Origin: Hyalella azteca
Taxonomy: Eukaryota > Arthropoda > Malacostraca > Amphipoda > Hyalellidae
Assembly (NCBI RefSeq): GCF_000764305.2
Contig: NW_025941620.1
Coordinates: 677,339 to 741,338, forward strand
DNA: 64,000 nucleotides
Direction: 5' to 3'
Below are positions 54,780 through 64,000 of the stretch, one piece after another. The translations under genes and the position numbers were made by a program. A model generated the notes under the pieces. The model saw only the letters and a program-made list of their open reading frames with translations, was not told where the DNA came from and did no database searches. The number at the start of each line of letters is the position of its first letter. Within the stretch, counting starts at the first letter, position 1.

Positions 54780-55245
54780 GAGTAGCCTCGATGGTGCAAC
54801 AATTAATGGCAACAATACGCCACGGCGACAATGGCAACAATTAATGGCAACAACGCACCATGGCGACAATGCATGCAACAATTAATGGCAACAATACGCC
54901 ACGGCGACAATGGCAACAATTAGTGGCAACAATGCACCACGGCGACAATGGCAACAGTTAATGGTAACAATGCACTACGGAGACAATGGCAACAAGTAAT
55001 GGCAACAATGCATCTCGGCGACAATGGCAACAATTAATGGCACCAATGCACCACGGTGACAATGGCAACAATTAATGGCACCAATGCACCATGGCGACAA
55101 TGGCAACAATGCACCACGGTGACAATGGCAACAATGCATCTCGGCGACAATGGCAACAATTAATGGCAACAATGCACCACGGTGACAATGGCAACAATTA
55201 ATGGCAACAATGCATCTCGGCGACAATGGCAACAATTAATGGACA
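54780..55245. repeat. About 48-bp array, caacaatgcaccacggcgac
   Basis: Around twelve copies with aatggcaacaattaatggca spacers; frames inside are products of the repeat. Confidence 0.9.
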
Positions 55246-56262
55246 GCAATGCTCCGCTACGACGCATAATTCCAGCTCACATCTGCTCATCAAACGTCAA
55301 AAATTTTCTACCAGTAGGCAGAAAAATCATGACGTCAATGAAACGAAGTTCTTCAGGTTCTTTTCCAAATTGGGTAAAGCGTTGTGCCTTGCCTACATCT
55401 CGCTCGTTAATTGTTCTTAATTGAAGAATTATATTCTGAGTCAATCCGCCGTATGCCAGAAATGCCGTAGGAATAACACGGGTGGCAGGTCTTTGTTTCC
55501 TAAGACTTGTGAAGCGCTAGAAATTTGGTAGGAATATCATTGAGGGTGGGACAAGATTTGGCATTCGAACCATAAATTGGCTGGCCTGGGCTTCATTAAA
55601 CGCATTTAGTGTCAATATGCCGCGTGTATCTCAAGTACTCGTAGGAATAGCACAGCATCTTCTCCGACAAAGACAGCTGCATGCGTCCCGAAGCGAAGTA
55701 ATAAATGATAGTTTATTTTCGACGATGTCTTTGATGCTTTGCACTTTTATAAGATGGAGCAAAGGCCTGGTTAATTCGCAGGAGCAACGCTCTGAATCTA
55801 ACGCCTTATTTCATCAGGAGTTTTAACGCTGCGCTACAAAGCTGCGTGATAGATAGCCTGACGTTTTTTAATTCCATTTAAGGAAGACATTGCCAGAGCT
55901 CCCCTAGACTTACTTTGATCTCGTCACTGCGCACACAATAATGGGCTCATGCCGTTCTTATTCTGCTCTCTTTGAGTCAACATTTCTCTTTTATTTTGTT
56001 ATATTTCTTCATTTCTCTCTTCTGTTACCACACAGTGTTTCTTGCTCCCTCATTTTATTCACAATCTCTCTGAATCTGAATTTCTCTTGACCTATAGCAG
56101 TTAATTAATACAGAATGTGTTCAAACGAGGTATTTAACCGCTCGCCTAATCAAAGTCTCTCATGCTTTGTCATGTTAACCACCAGTCCCCACGCAATCAT
56201 TTTACTATAATAACAAACAGTCATAATCTTCAGCTTACTTTAAACAACTAATAATTATTTTT

Positions 56263-56425
56263 AGCGCATTTTCTCATTTATGGAAAAAAATGCACTATTG
56301 TCCTCGCCATGTCCGTCTGTCCATCCGTCTGTCCGTCCGTGACTTCACGTTTTCGTCAACGAGAAAATGCGCTCTCTGTCACTCACTGCATGCAGTGAGT
56401 ACTGAGTTATATTTTTTAATGTTTA
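56263..56425 (+). mobile_element. Snap-back repeat with ccgtctgt microsatellite, copy 3
   Basis: agcgcattttctcatttatgg, then ccatccgtctgtccgtccgt, then gagaaaatgcgct and the ctgagttat tail, as at 29325. Confidence 0.78.
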
Positions 56426-57254
56426 TTTTAATATCTCCCTTTAATCTTTCTCTACTTTCTCTCTCTTTTTCCCTTCCCTCTTACTCATTTTCACCCCTCG
56501 CTCTTCACCTTTCCCTCTCATTATTCGAGGGCTGCAAAAATGCCAGTAATTCCCCCCAGTCCAGCGACACAAAAACGAACATTAATGCATGGACTTATTT
56601 TTTCAGCTGCATTATCTCTACCAGCAGTTATATTGCCATGATTTCATCCACTTACGTTCACTTCTTGAATAATATTATATGAAGTTTTAATTAATCTAAT
56701 CAAACCTATAATTATTGTAGGAATTATTGAGTTCTTAGTTGTTCCTCTAGGATTTATTGCACTGGGATGTGTTACAGTAGAATGTATAATTAAGGCATGA
56801 ATCAGTATTTCCGTGAGCATTTATGAGCATTTTCACGCCCACTCATCCCACCGCATCAAAAACAATATAGACAAATTATATTTAAACTTTACTCAACCAA
56901 CTCGAGAAACGACGATGTAGAAGAAAATACCCGAGTTTCGTAAAATAAAACAAAGTTCAATGTTTAGTAAAAATTAAGTTCAATGTTAGTTTGTTAGGTC
57001 TCGGCTAAATGTTAAATGTTGACCAAAATATAGGATCATATTCGCACATACATTGGATCAAATTCGCATATAAAGGAATTACGAAGCTCTTTCTCCAATG
57101 GAAGTAATATTACTAGGCCGCTATATGGTCCTGACTTAACTCATGTTCACTGCTGAAAATGTGCAGTTAACAGAAGTGGCTTCAAGTCTCGGATGAACAT
57201 GACTGCAATGCTGCTCAGTCATGCGCTCATGGGTTACAATTAAGTCTAAATTGT

Positions 57255-57530
57255 AACATCAAGTGACTGTAAGAATGTTGGGGTCTACACTGCAACATCA
57301 TCAACATGCAGTGACTGTAAGAATGTTGGGGTCTACACTGCAACATCATCAACATACAGTGACTGTAAGAATGTTGGGATCTACCCTGCAACATCATCAA
57401 CATGCAGTGACTGTAAGAATGTTGGGGTCTACCCTGCAACATCATCAACATGCAGTGGCTGTATGAATGTTGAGGTCTACCCTGTAACATCATCAACATG
57501 CAGTGACTGTAAGAATGTTAGGTCTGAGAC
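57255..57530. repeat. 48-bp array, six copies
   Basis: Unit gtgactgtaagaatgttggg plus gtctacactgcaacatcatcaacatgca. Confidence 0.92.
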
Positions 57531-57714
57531 GACCCAGGAGCAGTCATGCGTACAAGCGGCTTGCGCCCCTAAGCCTTTATGCCAGGCAAATGTTTTGATG
57601 CCTAAACACTGGCTTGTGCAGCTTACTGTGCTGCCTCTGCAGCGTCTCAGTGGCTTAAGCCGCTGCTAATGCAGCCAGCTGCTATGAACAAGTCAGGGAA
57701 GATTTGTATAGAAT

Positions 57715-57955
57715 ATTCATTCAATACAACACACAACTCTCCATCTTCACACACCACACAACCTTCCATACATGTGCGTGAATATATCACACACAAGATA
57801 AGAGTGATTTGTATTTGTTATAGTCGAAAATATATNCATTCAATACAACACACAACTCTCCATCTCCACACACCACACAACCTTCCATACATGTGCGTGA
57901 ATACATCACACACAAGATAAGAGTGATTTGTGTTTGGTATAGTCGAATAATATAT
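57715..57955. repeat. About 125-bp tandem duplication
   Basis: cattcaatacaacacacaac to tagtcgaaaatata occurs twice, nearly identical; a single N lies at the join (57836). Confidence 0.9.
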
Positions 57956-58819
57956 TTGTAATGTTATTCTCAGGGAGGAATTAAACAGACGTTGTAAAGC
58001 TTGCAGGAAAAGATTGATAAAAATTGATTTTTTTCTTAAATGCGAACGTCTAAATATTATTTCAAGACGCAAAATAGTAGTTTTTCATTCATGAAACGAG
58101 AGCCAAATGGTTGCTTTATGTGTTATGTACAACGTAGTTTTGAGTGAGTATTTATTTTGTTAGCATTGAATGACTTTTATTTGTATTTAATCTAGAATTT
58201 GAGCTAACATAACATAACAACAACATAACACGCAACATAACAACACAACATAAGGCATCACAATCGAGCGCTAAGCTGAAGCCGTCGCCGCAGTGCGATC
58301 ACATCTCACCGTCCTCGCCAGAACAGACAATATGAAGACAATACTTCGTTTGTGATCTTCATGAATGAAAATTAGGAAGTTTTCGCTTCACTTCATGCAT
58401 AATCGTGGTTAATCAACAGAATAATTATACAGGTCATCGAAGTGAGGTAATTAATTTTCCAACGTATACCGAAAGTCGCCATATTTCAACCGTGACGTTA
58501 ACACACAGAATATTTACGTGCGTCAAAGAATATTTTCTTCATTGTTATTAGTAATTAAATAAATATATCTGAATATAAAACTGATTATTGTATTTATAAT
58601 ATGAAAGAATAAACTGAATTCTAATATTTAAGCACTTTCTCAATATCCCATGGCGTCTTGAGCCCGTCCAAGGGGGCGTTCGTTCTCAGCCGCCCGTTGT
58701 GTGATAAAAGCCAGGGTATTTGCAATAGCGATCAATCGGGGGGCGGCGGGCCCCCACGGACGCCTGTCGTCGAGTGACACTCCAGCACAACCACCACCTC
58801 TTCAGGAGACTGGCCGAGA

Positions 58820-58935
58820 CTTGGCTCAGTCTCTGAGTGTTGAACCAAGTCTCTTGTGCTGAGTGTTGAACCAAGTCTCTTGTGCTGAGTGTTTAACCAA
58901 GTCTCTTGCGCTGAGTGTTGAACCAAGTCTCTTGC
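58820..58935. repeat. About 26-bp array, gttgaaccaagtctcttgtg
   Basis: Four to five copies preceded by a related ccgagacttggctcagtctc. Confidence 0.88.
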
Positions 58936-59599
58936 GATACTCTAAACCAGGGTCACGATTTGAGTGCTGGTCTCGAGGGCGCTTGCGGAACTCTGAGCCG
59001 AAGTCACGGGTTGAGTGTCGAGTCTAAGTCCGGCTTTGCCTTTAATTTCGGATGCGCCAGTTTCCGGTGCATCTGATTTTCCGATTCGGAGTCATATTTT
59101 GCAAACGATTCATTGTATGTTCAGAATGTTATGAACTGTATTAATTTTGCTAATTTGACTTAAATAAGGGAATATTTTTAAACTGAAGGTGTTTTCAATT
59201 TTCGATCCCTAACTTCTTTCCCATACATGTTTTTAATAGTATCAATTAAAAGATGAACGTCATTGCATGTCACGAACTTTTTCATGACAATTTCATCAGA
59301 CTTCAGTGCATTTATGATTTAAAATACATCAATCATTTCTTTCAAAATTTCGTGTAATCGTGTCCAAGGTTGACCAGGTTAACCATGTTTGCCAAAATTA
59401 ATGTTTGGCCGCAAGGTGAAAAATTGAATAAAATTAAAAAATTTTTGTTAATTGTTTCGCCTCTGTTCATGTTGTATTTCTCCTTTATATCATAAAATTC
59501 TTGACGATATAATTTAATTTTATTTAAAGAGCCAAAAACATTGATGAACAAAAGATAATTACGGTGATGGGCCATGGGTGAACCCACAGGTTCATTAAA

Positions 59600-59850
59600 T
59601 ATGGGATTTACTCAGGGGTCACTTATCTGTCCCAACGTACACATACCCAAAGGTATTTATCAGTCCTAATGTACCCAGGGGCACCTATCTGTCCTAATGT
59701 GCCTAGGGGTACTTATCTGTCCTAATGTACCCATGGGGTAGTTACATGTCCCAGTGTCACTAGGGGTACGTATCTGCCCCACAGTATCCAGTGGTACTTA
59801 TCTGTCCCTATGTACCACCCATGTATTCATCTGTCCCAACTATCTATCCT
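59600..59850. repeat. About 28-bp array, tacttatctgtcctaatgta
   Basis: Eight diverged copies with cccaggg spacers. Confidence 0.85.
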
Positions 59851-60524
59851 AATACATAATCAACATTTTGAGTTCAATTTGATGGCTTTCGAATGTCTGC
59901 CAGTCTATTTATTATTTGTTTGAAAGAATCTATCGAAAAATCCTTGAAAATATAGAACATTTGGTTCTATTTTCCATAAAATCTACGGATTTCGGAACGA
60001 ACATTCAATTAACTCTTGGCTACACGTTACCCATCCAAATATGCGGCGGCTGTAGATAAGTCCTCCTCTAATCTCCTGCTGAGCTCAACAGAAAACGACG
60101 CGACGCGTTGAGGTCGCGGATAATCCACGTGGTGGCGCAGAACTCTTCTCAAAGGCTCCAATCCATAATTTATAAACCTTATTTACCTATTAAAATACCA
60201 TTTATAACGTAAATAGTATTATACGAAGTTATTGAAGTCGAACTCAGTCTAATTAAAAAAAATTATTTTCAGAGGCGATTTTTTGATTTGGATAAGGTAA
60301 ACGAACACACTCTTATATTGGAGCATGAACCAAAGTGGCACAAAATTTAGCGACTTAGTGAACGAAGAATTGTTTTTGTGAAGAAGAAGACGGGAAAGCT
60401 TTTATCTAAAATCAGTTAGATCAATTAGATTAATTAAAATCTCAAATCATATGGATAAATTAGAATTTCAAATCAATTAGTACGATTAAAATCTCATATC
60501 AATTGAAACAAATCAGAGAAATTC

Positions 60525-60850
60525 AAATAAATTCCTGAACCGAACTGATTTCCTGAACAGAACTGAATTCCTGAACATAACTAAATTCCTGAACAGAACT
60601 GAATTCCTGAACAGAACGGGGCCATACTTTCGAAACTGGCTAAGTGAACGTAAGTACTTACGCTCTATTTTCTTGTCTATGATTGGTGGATTTGGCTTGA
60701 AAGGCCGTCAATGATTGGCTGATTAACTTACGATCTCATAATTTTTTTTAAAGTGTAGGCCCTGAATTCCTGAACCGAACTGAATTCCTGAACAGAACTG
60801 AATTCCCGAATCGAACTGAATTCCCGAATCGAACTGAATTCCAGAATAGA
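60525..60850. repeat. 17-bp array, gaattcctgaacagaac, split by a MITE
   Basis: Copies at 60525-60618 and 60766-60850 are separated exactly by the palindromic element at 60619-60765. Confidence 0.88.
60619..60765. mobile_element. About 150-bp palindromic MITE, copy 2
   Basis: Inverted copy of 53957-54107; ends ggggccatactttcgaaa and the diverged complement. Confidence 0.8.
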
Positions 60851-60899
60851 AAGACTATTCTTGATTTCCGTGAATTAAACTAAGATAAAAGTGACGTAA

Positions 60900-61700
60900 T
60901 GCACAATGCTTACACATTGTGGTACGTGTACGTAACCGAGAGGAGTTAACTGAAGCATTAATATAAGAAGCCTTGCGGAGCGTCAATGGACCTCCGCCCT
61001 CGCGGTCTCTCGTTTCAAAAGCAAATTTTGTTGGTATCGTAAAAATTTCGAGTTGAGCGCCTTATGTGCGGGAAAAACGTCACCTCGGCGCCAGGGATGG
61101 GAAAAATCCCAACCCCGGTCTGCTCCCTCTGTGGGAATTGGGATAAAACAAAAGTGGGAGAGAACAAAAATTCTGAGGCAAAATATTCTTCGAATTATGA
61201 AGGGGGGTTGGTGGATTGCAAGAAATTTTGGACCAGCAATTAATTAAAAAAATCTTCTACGTTTTACGGTTTTGAGTTCTGAGGCAATGGAGACTCCCTC
61301 CCTCTGCTGGCTTATTGGGGACTTGATTATTGTACTCGCTGTAAAGCATTGCATCATACATACTTCTTAGTTGTAATATATTAAATAATATGTACACCAT
61401 CTTTCATTTCTGGCTTAGCTTTATATCTGTAAACAAATCTATCTTTGACGAACGTTGCACATCTGAGAGCAGATTGAACGTTCAGACGTTGAGCGTCTTA
61501 ACTTTGTCGACATCGAACGAACTACAAACGAATCTCACCGAAATTCTCATTGGGAATAATCATTGTAAAAACAATAAGCGCCGTGCAATGATCAGTACCT
61601 ATTAATGATCAGATACCGTGCACGAAGGATGTAGAGCAAAGCCCGTGGAGTTTGAGGCTCGCTAAGCGTCTTAAGTCAAGATTTTTTCTTGCAATATCAA
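60900..61700. other. No gene seen
   Basis: Short frames only (61053-61247, 61390-61605), none with a recognisable motif. Confidence 0.45.
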
Positions 61701-61734
61701 AGCAAGGCTTTCCTCTCGGCTGAGTAACGATATG

Positions 61735-62205
61735 CCTGAGAGCACCTCTTAGAACCTCTTTAAGGGGCCCTTAGAACCTATTTAAAGGGCCTCTTAGAAC
61801 ATCTTTAAAGGGCCTCATAGATCCTCTTCAAGGGGCCCTTAGAACCTATATAAAGGGCCTCTTAGAACCTCTTTAAAGTACCTCTTAGAACCTCTTTAAA
61901 GGACCTCTTAGAACCTCTTTAAGGACCTCTTAGAATATCTTTAAATGGCCTCTTTGAACCTCTTTATGAGGCCCTTAAAACTTTTTAAAGGACCTCTTAG
62001 AACATCTTTATAGGGCCTCTTACAGCCCATTTAAAGGGCCTCTAAGAACTTATTTAAAGGGCCTCTTAGAACTTCTTTAAAGAGCCTCCCAGAACCTCTT
62101 TAGAGGCTTTTAGGACCCCTTTCGGGCCTATTAGAACCTCTTCAGAGCAGCTCTGAACAGAGCCTCTTCAGAGCAGCTCTGAACAGAACCTCTTCAGAGC
62201 AGAGA
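61735..62205. repeat. About 22-bp array, aagggcctcttagaacctct
   Basis: Some twenty copies, with growing divergence and an agagcagctctgaac palindromic variant at the right end. Confidence 0.92.
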
Positions 62206-62739
62206 AAAATGACCCTGAATTATAAAATATTGTCTGAATGAATGCAGAGCGACGCGCTTATAAAGAGGCTGTGAATGAAGACGCTGGGTTCACGTTAAGT
62301 CTTTTGATTTCCGAACATGAAAGCGAGTTGAATTTTATTTAAGGTTAAGACTGCGTTGAATTGGGTGATGAATTTATTAAGTATGTGAATGTGGTAAGCT
62401 GGAGAGCATGTTTACACGCAGAGATGAGTAGAGATGAGTAGCAGTAGAAATTTTCTATTGAAATATTTTAGCATTAAACGTGGAATTAAAATTTAATCAG
62501 AAAAATTTTAATCAGTTTTTAATAAAGAACTTTATCGAAATTTAACTATAGCCTTTCTAAACTTAAAGCAATAATAAGGCATTTTTATGGTGAAAGATTT
62601 GATTTTTAATGGCGGGTGGAAGGTTTAGAGTTCGCAGTCTACGTTAAAGTGCATTCATGATAAACTATGTTGGAATGATGATAGATTTACATAGATGACG
62701 ACTTATTCTTCTGTCCCTTCATTTCCACTTTCACTTTGT

Positions 62740-63290
62740 CTTCCACCTACTCACCTTTACCTTACTACATCTTTCCCTATTCCTCTCAACATAATTTCTC
62801 TCTTAAATTTTTTCACTTACTTTTTCGCTCGACAAGTCTTCACGTTTTCCTAAATTTATTTGTTCCTATAAACATTCCCTTTAACTTAACTTTATTTCAT
62901 CCTATTACTTCATTAAGAAACTTTCATACTCTTTTCATAAAATTTATCGTGTTTTATATTCAACCTTTTACTATCACCGCAGTCTTCACTTCTCTTCCTC
63001 CACCCTCCCCTCCCTTACTTCCTCCCCTTCCTCCCTTTCCCCTTCCCTCTCTCCTTTCCTTTCCTTCCCTTTCTTCCTCCTCTACCTTCTCTTCTCCTTA
63101 CCTTTCCCCGTTCCCCTCCTCTTCCCATCTCCCCTTCGTCGTTTCCCCATCCTCTTCCCCATTCCCTTCCTCATCCCAACTCCCCCATCGTCTTTTCACC
63201 ATCCTCTTCCCCCTTCCACTACCCCACTCCCTTCCCCTTGCCCCTTTCTTCCCCTTCCTCCCCCTTCACAACTACATTGTCGGAACCTCA
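62740..63290. repeat. Long polypyrimidine tract
   Basis: Plus strand almost wholly C/T, densest at 62995-63270. The 200-codon open frame across it is a composition artefact. Confidence 0.85.
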
Positions 63291-63299
63291 TCTGGAAAT

Positions 63300-64000
63300 T
63301 ACGTTGCCATCGGGAGCTTGCGTGTTTTGAAGACTTAACAGAGGTGTTAGGTGGTGTTTTCGATAAGACTTTTGCAGGAAGACTTTTGGAGTCTTGTTGC
63401 ATTTTTAGGACTTGACGATGCAGCGCTAAGTTTCGCCTGCAAATTCCTCTTTGTCTTAGGAAGCTCAACTTAAGTTCTCATCGCCAAACTTGAGCTTTTT
63501 TCTAAGCTTCCTAATTGATGAAACGGCCGTCGATCGCGTAAACGACTTTCTTGGAAACGCTAGGAATACGGGAACGATAGGAATCTTGGAACGGCTGGAA
63601 CATTTGTACAGTATGAATCTGGATACAATCATTAATTTATGTTGAGAGGAATGATATGTTGGGAAAAATCTTGGAATGGTAAGATCGTGCAAATGGCAGC
63701 AAATTTAAAATGATTAGAATTGTAGGGAGTTATCTGGTAAAAAAAATCGGGCGGGATTCATTGATTTCATGATTCGGAATCTACATTTTGTCAGAATCTA
63801 CATACAAAAGTCAAGAATCTTGGAATGGGAAAAGCATAATAACTTACATATATTCGTAGTTTAGTATCCATTCTATAGAATGAGAATTGGTAAATGACAG
63901 AGATGATGCAGATGAAACAAGTCGGAAGTTGACTTTCGTTTTTTACATATATATTTTGTAAGATTTTAGAAAAAATGTAAAAAAAAAATTTGACCTGCAC
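63300..64000. other. No gene seen at the right edge
   Basis: A minus frame at 63465-63692 and others are short and without motifs. Confidence 0.45.

Noticed and set aside
13312..62205. CRISPR array for any of the tandem repeats
   Set aside because: Units are contiguous, without unique spacers, and the window is animal nuclear DNA with introns.
62736..63338. 200-codon Ser/Pro/Leu-rich plus frame
   Set aside because: It is a polypyrimidine tract; there are no motifs and no splice or start context.

Overview
The window is nuclear DNA from an invertebrate animal, most likely an arthropod and plausibly a malacostracan crustacean such as an amphipod. The reasons are short exons with GT/AG borders, tRNA-derived SINEs with ATT tails, mariner- and Penelope-like remnants, a degenerate TTAGG run, and a very heavy load of minisatellites. 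The species call is inference. There is one 101-base run of N at 16098-16198 and a single N at 57836. LAYOUT: (1) 222-6344, minus strand: MED4 (Mediator middle module), five exons, its 3' end running off the left edge. (2) 6708-10836, plus strand: COMMD3, four exons, complete; it starts about 360 bases from MED4, so the two housekeeping genes share a divergent promoter region. (3) 13182-46343, minus strand: flavin amine oxidase sequence of the polyamine oxidase (SMOX/PAOX) type. I find a near-complete oxidase module at 33193-46343 (module A), a linker and a degenerate Rossmann/oxidase-like stretch at 22871-27522 (module B), and a second near-complete oxidase module at 13182-21911 (module C). 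Reading frame and intron phase are compatible across all exons I could define except one missing exon in module A. The region is therefore either two tandem paralogous genes, with module A stopping at 33189, or one gene encoding a multi-module amine oxidase. COMMD3 and the oxidase region converge tail to tail. (4) 46344-64000: no gene I can defend, only repeats, hairpins, MITE-like elements and one possible small membrane-protein exon near 48 kb. WHAT STANDS OUT: at more than a dozen splice junctions the flanking intron carries a tandem array whose unit is the exon/intron border itself. The array often includes the last exon codons plus the GT donor, or the AG acceptor plus the first exon codons. 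Examples lie in all three loci, including a 19-bp array of nearly 40 copies built on the exon ending at 19934. These arrays multiply potential splice sites and are the best candidate for an undescribed process here: growth of introns by tandem duplication of splice junctions. Arrays of the same style also occur in gene-free DNA, so general tandem-repeat instability limited by coding constraint is the competing explanation. MOBILE DNA: a mariner remnant with both terminal repeats, a Penelope-like 3' fragment with a hammerhead-like motif, several TA-flanked MITEs (one nested inside a foldback palindrome), two copies of a short retroposon with target-site duplications, a tRNA-derived SINE family, and a roughly 150-bp palindromic element inserted twice into unrelated minisatellites.
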